A stretch of DNA of 64,000 nt from positions 3,410,001 through 3,474,000 of the forward strand of contig OX424560.1 in assembly GCA_949152475.1 (NCBI GenBank). Reading direction: 5' to 3'. Positions 1-11,700 of the stretch are shown here, piece by piece; the first letter of the stretch is position 1, and each line of letters opens with the position of its first letter. A program made the translations under genes and the position numbers. The DNA is from Terebella lapidaria (Eukaryota > Annelida > Polychaeta > Terebellida > Terebellidae). The notes under the pieces are model-generated. The model saw only the letters and a list, made by a program, of their open reading frames with translations. It was not told the DNA's origin and searched no databases.

Positions 1-1375
1 TTTAGTCACTAAAATTAGGCGATAATTGAGAGTTTTGGTCTTAAGACCATCGGTTGTACGCCATACGATTGGGAATTGGCCAAAGAAAAATACAAAAATA
101 GGTTGAACATTTAATATTGATTAGAACCGGAGTTATAGTCAATTATGTGATTTTATTTTTTCAGTTGCCATGGCAACCGTTTTCAGCCGATTTTGGCAAA
201 ATTTGAAAGGGATTGAGCCACTTTCATAGCACTCCAGCCCTATAAATTTCAAATCTATCGGACCGTTTGCCTTTGAGTTATGAGCGCAGACATTTGCACT
301 GAAACGTCGCTGGCCAAAAATAACCAAAATCGTGACCCCCAATTTTTCGACATCCGGCGATAATGGAGAGTTTTCGTCGTACGACCATCGGTTGTACACC
401 AAACGATCGGGAATTGGCCACGAAAAAATACAAAAATAGTTGGAAAAATTAATATCAAATAGAACTGGAGTTAGAGCCAATTATGTGATTTTCTTTTTTT
501 CCGTTGCCATGGCAACCGTTTTCATCCGATTGTGGCAAAATTTTGAAGGGTCTGAGCCACCATCATAGCACTCTAGTCCTATAAATTTCAAATCGATCGG
601 ATAGTTTGCCTTTGAGTTATGAGCACAGACATTTGCACTGAAACGTCGCTGGCCAAAAATAACCGAAATCGTGACCCCCAATTTTTCGACATCGGGCAAT
701 AATGGAGAGTTTTCGTCGTACGACCATCGGTCGTACACCATGCAATCGGGAAATGGCCAAAAAAAATACAAAAATAGTTGGAAAAATTAATATCAAGTAG
801 AACCGGAGTTAAAGCCAATTATGTGATTTTCTTTTTTCCGTTGCCATGGCAACCGTTTTCATCCGATTTTGGCAAAATTCTGAAGGGGCTGAGCCAGCAC
901 CATAGCACTCTTGCCCTAGAAATTTCAAATCGATCGGGCCGTTTGCCTTTGAGTTATAAGCGCAGACATTTGCACTGAAACGTCGCTGGCCAAAAAAATT
1001 CGAAACCGTGACCCCCAATTTTTCGACATCGGGCGATAATGGAGAGTTTTGATCGTACGACCACGGGCCATATATCATATGATCAGGAATTGGCCATAGA
1101 AAAATACAAAATGAGTTAGAAAAATTTATCTTGAATAGAACCGGAGTTATGGTCAATTATTGATTTTTACATTTTCCGTTGCCATGGCAACGGTTTTTGT
1201 CCGATTTTGACAAAAATTGAGGAGGACCGAGCCACGGTGATACCGCTTCTTCCATATAAATTTCAGGACGATCGGACCATTCGGTTTTGAGTTATGCGCG
1301 CGGACAGACAAACAAACAGACAAACAGACATACAAACTGACAGACCCAATTACAATACCCTCTGCCCCTATCGGG
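1..1375. repeat. Tandem array of a ~338 bp unit, four copies
   Basis: Four head-to-tail copies of a unit about 338 bp long. The landmark GTTGCCATGGCAAC starts at 164, 503, 840 and 1178, a spacing of 339, 337 and 338. Each unit also carries matching phrases for an A-rich stretch, a 'gagttatgag' motif and a 'cgtgacccccaatttttcgacatc' type stretch. The last copy diverges and ends in a run of short 'gacagacaaacaaac' repeats (about 1300-1340) and a small 'cccctatcggggcgaggg' hairpin near 1360. No credible protein is encoded; open frames across it are the same sequence repeated. It could be a satellite or the internal repeat of a non-autonomous element cut by the window edge. Confidence 0.9.
164..1191. 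promoter_or_regulatory. Four perfect RFX-type X-box palindromes
   Basis: The 14 bp palindrome GTTGCCATGGCAAC is identical at 164-177, 503-516, 840-853 and 1178-1191. It equals the optimal symmetrical X-box bound by RFX transcription factors (half-sites GTTGCC and GGCAAC, two-base spacer). Sequence identity to the motif is seen directly. Binding and any regulatory role are inference. Confidence 0.55.
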
Positions 1376-1399
1376 GCGAGGGTAATAAAGCTATCCCAG

Positions 1400-1975
1400 A
1401 ATGAATAAATTTTGTCAATTCTAAAAGTGATTATAGCTTTAAGATCCACACTTGTACAACCGAAGAACCCCATTTCAGGGACAAGTGGGCCCATGTCGTC
1501 TACGGTATAAAGTGCAACACCTCTGGTTGTAACCAGTTTTACATCGGAGAAACGTCACAGCCATTGAAGATACGTCTCTATCAACACCGTAGAGCCTCCA
1601 CCTCAGGATTGGACTCAGTCGTGTACCTTCACATCACTGAGACTGGCCACACCTTTGAGGATAAGGACGCGTGCATCATTGATATGGAACCGATGTGGTT
1701 CGAACGGGCGTTCATGAGGAGGTATACGAGCACTCGGAATACCCATCCCTTAACTAGGACGGATCCTTTCACACCCGGCTGTCACACGCGTGGGACTGGG
1801 ACATCCGCGAAATCCCCCCAGTCTTCTCTCGTGACGTCTATACCTCGTCATGATCCCGCGGCTATGACACCTTGCCGCCAGCTTCTCACACTCAGTAGCT
1901 CTGAGGAAGTGGCCAGGATGACCACGAAACGTCAGCTATGTCTGCCTATAAATACGTCCAGTGATTTGTTTTAGT
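1400..1975 (+). mobile_element. Penelope-like element fragment, GIY-YIG endonuclease domain
   Basis: A plus-strand reading frame from about 1400 to 1972 encodes the C-terminal GIY-YIG endonuclease of a Penelope-like retroelement. The stretch VVYGIKC, then FYIGETSQPLKIRLYQHRR, matches the GIY-YIG core with its following Arg and His. WFERAFMRRY downstream corresponds to the conserved 'WFERGV.EAI' block that ends this domain. After the domain comes a low-complexity tail and the phrase EEVARMTTKRQ, typical of the sequence just before the 3' untranslated region of such elements. No reverse transcriptase is attached, so this is an orphan 3' piece. Upstream it abuts the tandem array. Confidence 0.8.
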
Positions 1976-2274
1976 CTGTACCATTAGTTCTCAATAGTTT
2001 AGATTTCAGAAAACCGCTTGAGCTCCATGAACGACTGTATGTGTTCGAGCAGACTCAGAATGAAAGTAAGGAAAAACCAGGCTTATTCTTCTTGGGAGGT
2101 AGAGTCAACTCAACAAGTCATGTTTAGACTTCATCAATGAATGTTCGGATCATGTGATTTATGCTGAATCTGTGAAATACGTGGTTTTCCATTTAGACAA
2201 AACGGTGTCTTTCTCGAAAGCATCAAATCAGAGAGAAGTGCAGGATAGCATCTATCAACTCCATTTATAAGTCA

Positions 2275-2565
2275 TGAAAACGCTCCGCTGTATGGTTTCA
2301 CTGCATCATCCTTGGCTCTGCTACGTAGAATCCAAGTGGAAGCAACTTAACTTATTCTGACTCGCAGCCACTATGACAGTGCTTTAGAGGCTATCAAGAT
2401 CTCGAAATGGCTTCCCATTTTGTACCGCATCCAATTGAAGATTGTCTGTCTAGGGTACAAGACACTAGACGGGGGGTGCCAGCCAAGGTGCGTCACTTAC
2501 TCTGCCGATTATGTCATCAATCTACTGGTTTCTAGAACTAAATTCAAGACTTTGTTGATATTCGT
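2275..2565 (+). mobile_element. Decayed LINE remnant, C-terminal end of reverse transcriptase
   Basis: The plus strand encodes, with one in-frame stop, a series resembling the C-terminus of CR1/L2-like LINE polymerases: PLYGFTASSLALLRRIQ (about 2287), then WLPILYRIQLKIVCLGYKTL (about 2410-2470). The family signature is 'LYG...L.RIQN.AAR' followed by 'LHWLPV..RI..KI...TYK.L.G'. No catalytic motif, 3' tail or target-site duplication could be seen. The flanks 1976-2274 and 2566-2868 hold nothing I recognise. Confidence 0.7.
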
Positions 2566-2868
2566 TTTTTCGGTATCTGACCCAACAGTAACCTAAATGA
2601 AACAGGCTACCCATTGATCTGACCTCCACACTCGCCTTTAAATGGTTATGTGTCATATATTCAGGACACATCAATATAATATATATATTCACCAATATTA
2701 TAATAATTGTAAAGCTCTTTTAGCATGTTTACATGAAAAAGCGCCATATAAAAATAACAATTATTATCAAACCGAATATTGTCATGTATAAAATGCCGCT
2801 GATTTGTTGGTACTGGCAAGAAATGAACGATATTCAAGTTTTAATTTGTGAAACAGATGAATAGTTAT

Positions 2869-3580
2869 TGTAAAGTTCGGCGGGTGCCCGCTACAGGGCG
2901 TCCGGCACTACTCTACGGAACACTACAACCAGGTACAGTCAGCCCGGAACGAGTCCGGCCGTCATACACTACGACATAACAAATGCATCTCACCAACCCC
3001 TAACTACAACATGCATATTACATAGTTATGGTAATGTAGCCGTATGTAGAGCCCGAGATGCCATGGGAGCGGCACCACGGAACCCGTACACGTGGGCATG
3101 TTGCTGGCCGGCCTCGCCGAAGGCACTGTCACAGAGATGGAACTCTGAGCCAGCCTGACGGTCTGCCAGAGCCTGTGCCACACCACCCCAGGTGGTAAGA
3201 AACCGGTGATCCACAGGGCGTGAGCCCCCGAGTCAGCAACGGTCTCCCCCACTTGGGCCCCCAATGGAAATCGTCCCCAGGGCCCGCGTGGGCCTTACCC
3301 AAGATACAGGGACGTAAAGCTCATGGCGAGCCACTCGTCCTGCCTCTTGGCTTGCTCTGGGACAATCTCACAGACCAAGCAAAATGCTCGCGTATATATC
3401 GAGCCAAGAGGCGGGGGGAGAGACTAGGTCAAACCATTGTTATAGTTTACTGGGCGCGATTGAGTACAGTACGTTGCTAGGCAGCGCACGCTCCGAACTA
3501 GAGCGATCTAAACATAGGCCATAAAACTGGCTAGTGTTTTGCAAAGACTCCTGCCGCGATCTTTGGGCAAAATCGCCACA
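2869..3580 (-). repeat. 3' LTR of gypsy subfamily 2
   Basis: Direct repeat of 11965-12697. On the element strand it starts TGTGGCGATTTTGCCC and ends in CA. Just outside it (3581-3595 on the plus strand) lies the polypurine tract, read on the minus strand as AAGAAGGGGGTAA. A TATA-like GATATATACGC lies near 3393. Confidence 0.88.
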
Positions 3581-3596
3581 TTACCCCCTTCTTACA

Positions 3597-4078
3597 ATGT
3601 TGGTCCCCAACATGTTCCGCCCGCGCCCAAAACTGCTGAAAACCCGACGAAGGCTTCGCATGGCGGGGTCCGGAAGAAGGCAAGATGGCAACACCCGGAA
3701 GTCACGGCGTAAAAGACTAGGACCTTAAGGGTCCCTTTTGGAAGAATGGGGAACGACCCCCGGACTTACGGAGTAAACTATAACGCACTTTACAATTTTG
3801 AATAAATGCTCATAAACAAACTAAAATTTTGACCGAGGTGGTCCAAAAAGGTGTGGTGACCTTGGAAGGTCATCCGCCGAAAGGGATGGTGTGTCGAGTC
3901 TTTGGAATATCTTTAAATAACCTTTAAATTTGGAAATATGGTAAAACGACACACCGAGTGATCAAAAGTGATAGTACCTCTAAAAAGGGTTGCCGGCCGC
4001 CCTGCCGGCCGGCGCCTCAGGTCCGCACCGAAGCGGCTGCAGCACGCTGCCGCGTTGCCGCAGCGACGAGGCTAGAAC
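3597..4078 (-). other. 3' untranslated region of gypsy subfamily 2
   Basis: Non-coding stretch between the polypurine tract and the accessory gene. It matches 31105-31616 in the sister element, including a conserved small hairpin near 3865-3885 (GTGACCTT, two bases, AAGGTCAT). Confidence 0.7.
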
Positions 4079-5386
4079 CTAGCCTTCCCCCTCCTGCATT
4101 GACTCCTCGTCCGTGCCTCCTGTCTTGGGGTCCGGTGGCGGAGGATTCCTACGCTGCGGAAACAGCGGAGCCAGCATAGAGAAATCCGGCTGCACGGGCG
4201 GACGAGACAGGCCTTGTGGCGGTTGCAGGGGTTTCACTGGGGAACCCCGCATACCAGGTCCTGCCGGAGCCATAGCGAAGGAGGCTGGTAGAGCCGTGGC
4301 GCCGAGCTGGGCTACGGCGCCAAACATGTCTACCATATCGTGGGTGCGCTGGGCGCCGGCCGTACGTTCTCCCAATATCCTAACTAGGATAGGGTAGATA
4401 GCCAGCTCCAAAGCAGCATCCGCCCACTGGAGAACAGACTGGTACATGGCGGACGACGGGAGGTCGTCAACGCCCTGGAGCAGGCGAGTCCTAGCAGCCT
4501 CGGCTTCGTCGAGACGACGCCGTAGCTGCTGATTCTCAGCCTCCAGTTGCTCCATCCTTGCGGTCACCTCGGGGGAGACGGAGACGAAAGCACGCCGCTC
4601 ACATTCGCCCGACAGAGTCCGGAAGCTCTCAAGGCTCCGCCGGGTACCTTCCATGAGGCCTTGGTCGTGTGCAAGGTGGCATGCGACACGAGAGGCTTTG
4701 GCACGGTACCGGCTAAGCCGTTCCAGAGAGCGGTCCATCTCCGCTACGAGGTACTCCGCGGTCTGAGTGAGCCTGCCACGCTGGGGGTGATCCCAGGGGT
4801 ACTCTTCCCTCGCGCGGGCCAACGCGGCTACACCTGTGGATCCCAAGTCACCAATGGCGCGAGGGACTGGCAAGTTAGCCAATGCTGGGTCCGACGGTAT
4901 CCGATCTAAACCATCGCGAAGATGGCCGACCGCCTGGGCCACAGACTCGCGGAGAGTCGCGTAGGCACTGGCAGCCGCAGATCCGAACTGTCGGAGCACA
5001 TCTTCCGCCGGATTGAGGGTGTCCATGTCCAGGGAGGCTAAACTTTGCCATCCCGCGGACGTTCCCGCAATCGGAACAGAAGACGCGGATGTGGACCTCG
5101 AGAGAGGTATCACACGTCCGAAACTACTTGCGGTGGAAGGAGTCTCACGTGGGGTCTTAGGCCTGACCACCGACGTGGAACTCGAGGAGGCGGTGGTGCC
5201 AGACACCACACGTCCCTCTGACGGACCCGCAGGGACCGTCACTTCCAGCAAGCCCGGGTAATCCTCCTGTGTCAAGGCGCCCGGAGGCTCTAGTCCGGAC
5301 CGGGGCGTCGTCAGGACCGGATCTGTTCCGGCGGACGAGCCTCCCCCCTGAGTCTTTGGCTGGGGCCGACGCTTGAGGGATGCCAC
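4079..5386 (-). CDS. Accessory coiled-coil protein of the gypsy element (unknown function)
   Basis: A long minus-strand frame of about 435 residues beginning MASLKRRPQPKTQ, placed after the pol region and before the 3' LTR, where some retroelements carry env or accessory genes. The N-terminal third is Ser/Thr/Pro-rich and probably disordered. The middle is helical and charged. Around residues 275-310 there is a clear heptad coiled coil (EVTARMEQLEAENQQLRRRL). A hydrophobic stretch with ELAIYPILVRILGERTAG and a Pro-rich C-terminus follow. No signal peptide or transmembrane helix is visible, so it is not a conventional envelope. The same protein is recognisable at about 29790-31104 in the sister element, so it belongs to the family. 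Function unknown. Confidence 0.7.
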   Translation of the reverse strand: MASLKRRPQPKTQGGGSSAGTDPVLTTPRSGLEPPGALTQEDYPGLLEVTVPAGPSEGRVVSGTTASSSSTSVVRPKTPRETPSTASSFGRVIPLSRSTSASSVPIAGTSAGWQSLASLDMDTLNPAEDVLRQFGSAAASAYATLRESVAQAVGHLRDGLDRIPSDPALANLPVPRAIGDLGSTGVAALARAREEYPWDHPQRGRLTQTAEYLVAEMDRSLERLSRYRAKASRVACHLAHDQGLMEGTRRSLESFRTLSGECERRAFVSVSPEVTARMEQLEAENQQLRRRLDEAEAARTRLLQGVDDLPSSAMYQSVLQWADAALELAIYPILVRILGERTAGAQRTHDMVDMFGAVAQLGATALPASFAMAPAGPGMRGSPVKPLQPPQGLSRPPVQPDFSMLAPLFPQRRNPPPPDPKTGGTDEESMQEGEG

Positions 5387-6056
5387 GCATGTCCGTTAGA
5401 GCCCTGCGCGGGCTAACCCGCCCCGCGCGGGTTGTGGGTCCCGCAGCCCGCGGTGCGGGGCGGGTTTAAAATTTGCCCATTTATGCGGGGCGGGGCGGGC
5501 ATATTTTCCAATCCGCGGGTGCGGTGCGGGTGCGGGCATACAAACTGCGGGTGCGGGGCGGGTGCGGGTAAGAGCTTTATTTTCTGCGGGCTTTTTTATT
5601 CATAGAAGCCCGCATATTATATAGGCATGTATCTTTGTTAAATAGTTGAAAGTGTAATGAATCTAGTGAATCAATATAATATATAGTACAATATATTCAT
5701 ATATATGATTTTTTTATGTGATTCGTAACTACTATGAATGTGCTCTATTATTTTAATATTTCAGTACACGATATATTTATCTGGATTACTTATATGATGC
5801 ATTATCGTGTGATTTATGCTACAGCCAGTGTCTCATAAATGTGACTTGCAATACTTCGCGACTGTTGCGAGTTCTTTTTGATATATTACAAATGAATATA
5901 TCCCTGCCTAGGCCGTGTTTTCACACGATTAGTTGAAAACAACAAGCATCACAACAGCAGAACTTGAGGTTACGTGTGCGGCCACAGGGACAAAGGAGAG
6001 TAGAACCAGTACTCGAGGCTGAGTGAACACGAAAAACGAGAGCCCCTAGGGCACCC

Positions 6057-7691
6057 ACTTGCCGGAACGCATACTCATGATACTTGACAGGTTTCAATGA
6101 GTTTGAAAACTTGACCTTGAAAATTTACTCATGTGATTTCATGGATTTAACATATAAGTTTGAGTGCCATGCCTGTTCTGAATATGATTCAAATTTTATG
6201 AACCTACGACAATTCGAGCAGAAGTTATTACCAGTAATGTGTTTTTCTGGGATTTCGATGACCTTGACCTCCCTCCAGTATTGATGTTGTTATGACCTTT
6301 TGAAATTCCAGATATTTGACATTTATGTCGTCAGTGTGACGTCACTGAACGTCATAGCGCCAAAATTAAGACATCACTATACTCAGGAGACCGAGATCTT
6401 TCCAACTGTATCCTATTCAATATGGTGCACTGAACTTTGTACTTGACCTTGATATTGACTTGTGGCGAACTTCTCAAGGTCAAAGGTCACATTCAAGGTC
6501 ACTCATGAGAGGTCTTTTGATATGCCACAATATGGTCTTAGTTTGAACCCTCTGTGACAATTAGTTCCGAAGCTATGGCCATTTATGTGATTTTGACCTT
6601 TCCCTTGACCTTGACCTCGACCTTTGACCTTGAGTCACGAAAATTGTGCATTGCCTGTGCATGAAGACATATATTTTACCTGTATAATTCCATCAGAATC
6701 GAACAAGGTTTGCGGACACTATGACCATTTGAAATTTCGACAAATTAACGTTATGACTTCACTGTGACGTCAATAAACGACACATCTCAAAATTGATGAG
6801 AAAGTATGTACCAGGGAGTCAAGATCTTTCATGTGATATACTACTTGATAGGTTTCAGTTAGTTTTGAAATTTGGGCTTGAAGTTTTCCTCATATGACCT
6901 TATTTTCCTGACCAAGTTCAAAGTCAATCATGAAATTGACATATACGCTCGATTGCTATACCTCTTCTGAATGATATGGTTCAAATTTCATGAACCTACG
7001 ACAATTCAAATGGATGTTATTACCGGAAACGTGTTTTTCTGGGATTTCGATGACCTTGACCTTGACCTTTGACCTTTGTACTTTAGTTAGTAGAGGTCAT
7101 TGCTGTCAATATGTATATCAAGTTTCAATGGATTCCATACAATATTGACGATGTTATGGCCTTTTGAAATTTCGGAAATTTGACGTTTATGACGTCATTG
7201 TGACGTCAGTGTACGTCGCAGCGCCGAAAATAAGGTATCACTGCAATCAGGGGGTCAAGACCTTCCCAACAATATACTACTCGATATGATTCGCTGACCT
7301 TCGTACTTGACCTTGACATTCACCTCATGGCGAACTTCTCAAGGTCAAGGTCAAATGCCAAGGTCAAGGTCACAGAAGATAGAACTCGAGTTTATCTACA
7401 ATATGAACTTGGTTTGAAGTCTCTGCAACGAATAGAAACGGAGTTATGGCCATTCATGTGTTTTTAACATTTTGCGTGACCTTGACCTTGACCTTTGACC
7501 TAGAATCACCAAAAACGTGCAGTCGCGAGCCATCATCCTAGAGAATATGCACACCAAGTTTGGGAAGAATCAAACCGGAATTGTGGATGCTAGAGGGCGT
7601 ACAAATAAACAAACAAACACATAAACACACAAACCAACCGACCAACATACTTGCCGGAATTTAAATGCCGGAATTTAAATTCCGGCAAGTA
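6057..7691. mobile_element. TGACCT-rich element with 11 bp inverted ends
   Basis: ACTTGCCGGAA at 6057-6067 is inverted as TTCCGGCAAGT at 7681-7691. Between them are two related half-units about 790 bp apart, for example the phrase 'gggatttcgatgaccttgac' near 6250 and again near 7040. Both are rich in TGACCT/AGGTCA runs. No open frame of note. It is nested in the hAT-bounded block. The class is not determined and no target-site duplication is obvious. Confidence 0.55.
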
Positions 7692-7825
7692 AAAATCAAG
7701 GATAAGTAGACACGAAACCCATTTCTTGGTAAACAACCAAACAAAATATTGTGGGTCTTGTTTCTATGTGATATGAAAATTATAATTGTGAACCTGAACG
7801 TTATGACAACCTGTCGAATATTTTG

Positions 7826-8281
7826 ATGTCCATGCGTAAATTGATTCTCACCTGCTCTTTTGTTGAGTTGCCCATTATTCTTGCCCAAATGTGTTTTGGT
7901 TGAACTTTCCACAAAGGACTATGGTGTGTGTTTCCCTTGCTCAATATTTGGAAATCAACTTAAAGCCTATTGATTAGTTTGATAACAACAAAGATGTCCG
8001 CTTTGATAACAATATGAAACAATGAACTCGAATCGTATTGTAACTCGAACTCGTATTGTAAAAACTCTCTACTTCCCTCTCACAGAGAACAATTCTCGTA
8101 GATGGTCTTACACTACCATAGTACCTCCAATACTGGTGCCGAGCTTGTCCATGCGAAAATTGATTGTTACTCGCATTTGTTTGTCGACTCGTCCATTATT
8201 CTTGCCAAAATGTGTTTTAGTTGCACTTTCCACAAATGACCAAGGTGTGTGTTTTCTTCGTTCAATATTTGCTACTTAACT
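7826..8281. repeat. Imperfect direct repeat, ~135 bp, two copies
   Basis: 7826-7960 and 8145-8281 share blocks such as 'tccatgcg.aaattgatt', 'ccattattcttgcc.aaatgtgtttt' and 'ttcaatattt'. The phrase GAGCTTGTCCATGCG near 8139 is also inverted as CGCATGGACAAGCTC near 8354, giving a possible foldback. The CGCATGGACAAGCTC phrase recurs near 32488, with one base changed in the duplicate copy near 34516. Confidence 0.5.
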
Positions 8282-9302
8282 TTGTTGTAATCTGAGATTA
8301 TGACATAAAATATGGATAATGTCATCGCTGACTTAATTCGGTAGCAATAAGTCCACGCATGGACAAGCTCCTCACCAGTAGTACCATGGGGTCAAAATTA
8401 CACTAACAGATATAGTACGGCTAACGCCGCACAATCAACACGTATCACATATCCATTCATCACAGACAGTCGTTATAACACCCCCACTCCTCACCCTCCT
8501 AATTACCCCCACTGTGATCTCCCATTCTTGTTCCATCCCTCTCTTGCCTTTGATGCACAGTACTCTCTCACCACAGGTCACTTAACAGTAGGGTGTACAG
8601 TGGTTTGTATAATCGAACATCCTGACCTTGGGGTTTAATCTTCAATCAAAATCTGACAAAAATCTGTGATAACATGAGATCAGCAGATTCGGACCAGCTG
8701 TACCATCATTTATATCATCAATGACAACAATAAAGAGAAATAGTTTGTAATAACAAACGTGGTTTGTTCAGTAGATTACAAGTGAAAGAAACTTCAGTCT
8801 CGCAGGCTATGTTGTCAGTGAGCGGCGATCTTCCCTGAAAAGCGCCAACATTGACAACATCCTTCTTGTGAACAGCGCCAGGAAAAACAACCAGTAGAAC
8901 ATAGACTATTTGACCACATGTAGTATAGGCCTACATTATGATAAGGCAGTTTCCGTAATGAGAACGTAATGAGAGCAATAAATGTGTCTTGCAATCTGTT
9001 TCTTTTATATTTGTGACATATTAGGAAAATATACTGTAAACATGTACTTCTATTGTGCGGGCTGTGGGTTGGGCCCGCGGGGCGGGTAGCCCGCAGGTTT
9101 GTGCGGGCTTTTTATTGAAGCTGTGGGTGTGGTGCGGGTGCGGGCTCAGATTTGAAGGTGCGGGTGCGGGTAAACATTCAACACATGCGGGGCGGTGCGG
9201 GTGTATCCAAAAAAATTTTGTGCGGTGTGGTGCGGGTGCGGGTTTTGGATATACTCTGCGGAGCGGGTGTGGGCATGAAACTGAGGCCCGCGCAGGGCTC
9301 TA

Positions 9303-10158
9303 GCCGCCACACAACCGCGCCGCAGCACAACGAGAGCATCCGTGGGATTTACCACAAGGATGGGCATCGTGCGGGCGTTGGACTTGACCAGAGCCCCACC
9401 CAGCACGAGTCCAGTTTCTTGGGCAAAACTGCTCACCGGCTGTACTACACACGGACAACCATCGAGGGGCATGCGGGGACGACGCGGCCTCGCCTCAATG
9501 ATCATCTCGCTCATAGGCGGCACTACCGTAGTACGTGCGCCCGGAGTTGGAATGATTTACTCGGACCTGAGCGGAAGAGGAAGTGAGTGTCCTCTCCCAT
9601 CCAGAGCTCGCCAGAACAGAAGTTAGCGATTACCCGGTGGATCCGGAGAAAGTTCATCTCAATAATCCCAGGCGCTCCGATATCCGCAACGATTGCCTCT
9701 GTAATATACACCTTGTCCCCAAGGGTAATAGGCAGATCGATTATACCGTGGATACGGATACTGTTGTTACCCACTCCGTGGAGCGTGTAACGCCCGGGAT
9801 CCCGCAACACCGTGTCGCGGAGCGCTGGCTCACGTTTAAAGGTTCCTGTGGCTACGATGGTAACCTCCGAGCCAGAGTCTACGAGGAACCGGACCGGCTC
9901 CCGTCCAAAAGACAGGGGCAGGTACCAGCAGGGGTCCCTCACCAGTGCGCACACCGGATGATCGGAATCATCCGGAACACTAGGCTCAGCTACGGAGTCC
10001 TCGTTGTCCGCCTCAGCTGCGGAGGAGCTAGACTGATCCTCAAGGACCACTTCCGGAGAAGTTATATCTACTTGAGGGTCGTCCGGCTCATCTGCGGGTG
10101 AGGAGGCATCCGGCGCCACGGAACAACTGTCCTCGGACGCGGTGTTGGTCGCCACCAC
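9303..10158 (-). CDS. Gypsy subfamily 2 protease region
   Basis: Minus-strand frame with the retroviral-type aspartic protease core REPVRFLVDSGSEVTIV (active-site DSG near 9895), then GIIDLPITLGDKVYITEAIVADIG and IIEMNFLRIHRV, the flap and C-terminal part of the fold. It is collinear with 20500-21130 in the sister element. The frame runs to the hAT-like boundary, with homology reaching 9303. Part of a broken element. Confidence 0.8.
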
Positions 10159-10159
10159 G

Positions 10160-11700
10160 TCCGATTTCAGTTTCCCTTCTGAAAGGGGCGGCCTTACTGT
10201 CCCGAGGGACCAGGCCGAGGATAACTACTCCGGCACAGATTGGGAAGATTCCCTTGATATCCGCGTGCCCGTAGACGTTCAAGCAGGTCCGGCACTTCAG
10301 CCAAAAGTGTCCCTGTTTTCCGCAGAAATAGCAGGGACAGTTCTGAGCTGGTTCGGAGGCGAATGCACAACACTCGGCGGGGCCCGGAGAGTCGATTCCG
10401 GCGCAGTACGCAATCATCTGCGCGGTGCCGAAATCATACTCCTCATAGTCACACTCGTCCGAGGACGGGCATGACGCGACAGCTGGTGCCGCTTGAACAA
10501 GCATCCCTTGCTGGGGTGCCGGTGAACCAACCCACTGAGGGTTGGACTCCACAGTGGGTGCCCGGGGAGCCGGGGCCGACCATGGGGTCACCTGCGATGC
10601 TGCGGCCGGAGACAGGGCCACCGCTTGCGTGGGAACAGCCGGGGCTGTAGCCGGGGCCGGAGGCATCTGTCTTGGATGGACAGCTACCTCTAACGCAAGG
10701 GCGGAGTTGATTGCCTCCTCCATCGATCGTTCTTAGTGGGTGGCCAGCCCATAAGCGATGTGGTATGGCTGGCCATCGATGAACTGATTGATCAGCATCG
10801 GTTCAAACCGACCGGCTTCCATGTCCGGATAAGCCCTCCGGCCGAGTATGCGCAAATTAAAAGCATACTAGGTAAGGGATTCAGTCGGTAGGTGGACCCG
10901 CGCTTTGAACTCCCGTTCAAACTGCCGCCTGTTGGTCGTCGGGGTGAACAGTAGGCGTAGTTGCCGCACAACCTCGCCGAAAGTTACTGCTCCCACCGGC
11001 AGACACTGCATAACACAGAGAGCTTTACCCTCTAAGCTCCCCGAGAGGATATGTCCAGCCTCGAGCTGGGTCCATCCTTCATATACTGCCCTCCGCCAAA
11101 TCTGGAGTAAATAGTCCTCCAAATCGGCATTATCCCCGTTGAACCGTTTCCGCCAAGATGACTGGTCGGGCTCCTTGTCACGTGGAGAGCGCACTCGACC
11201 GGCAAAACCGGCTCCGGGGTCGGCAATATAGGACGGCAAGGCCCGTGTACCACCCACTCCCGCGGCGGAGTCCACTGGGGCAAACATCGACGCCACTGGC
11301 ATGGGGGCAGGATAGCTCACACTTGCCGTCGGGTACATTCCCGCTGTCACACTACCCTGACTCGGTGCGGTCGGGACTCCCGTCGAACCCACTGGTTAGG
11401 CTCCAGATGGGGCGGCATAGCTGGCATAGCTCTTGGCCGGAGCCGCCAGTTGCCACTGCATGCCTGATGCACCCTGACTGCGAGAATAGGCTGACCACGC
11501 AGCACTAACTCCGGCCGTCGGAACAGTCGGAGCTGCAGCCGGCGTGGTGCCTCCAAGTCGCTGAGCAGGCGCGGATCCCATTGCGGGGACCACCAGCGTC
11601 TGCGGACTTGAGAGGACTGGGGGAGGAGCCATAGGCCCAGTCATCCCCGTAGCATAGGGGACCGTCGGGTCGACACTCTGAGTGGCCTGATTCAACTTGA
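10160..11700 (-). CDS. Gypsy subfamily 2 gag region
   Basis: The minus strand carries gag-like sequence matching 18740-20250 of the sister element: a Pro/Ala-rich N-terminal part, a capsid-like part (SSWRKRFNGDNADLEDYLLQ, then LEGKALCVMQCLPVG and FTPTTNRRQFEREFK) and a zinc knuckle CYFCGKQGHFWLKC of the CCHC type near 10310. The coding sequence is spread over several frames, so this is a fossil gene. Gag would package element RNA. Confidence 0.75.

Larger units (their letters stand above)
5397..9302. mobile_element. Block with hAT-like inverted ends inside the gypsy element
   Basis: The block starts TAGAGCCCTGCGCGGG at 5397 and ends CCCGCGCAGGGCTCTA at 9302, a 16 bp inverted repeat. Both ends are followed inward by about 200 bp of G/C-rich repeats of the 'GCGGGTGCGGG' kind (5400-5580 and 9055-9295). 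The same ends occur at 36517-37789, where an 8 bp duplication identifies a hAT-type element. Here the 8 bp flanks (ATGTCCGT and GCCGCCAC) do not match. The two sides also fall in non-adjacent parts of the gypsy element, so insertion was accompanied by loss, or two copies recombined. No transposase gene is visible. The stretches 5590-6056 and 8290-9050 are A/T-rich and hold nothing I recognise. Confidence 0.65.

Noticed and set aside
1-1156. Several 70-115 codon frames in the tandem array
   Set aside because: They are the same repeat translated in each copy with no domain; repeat periodicity explains them.
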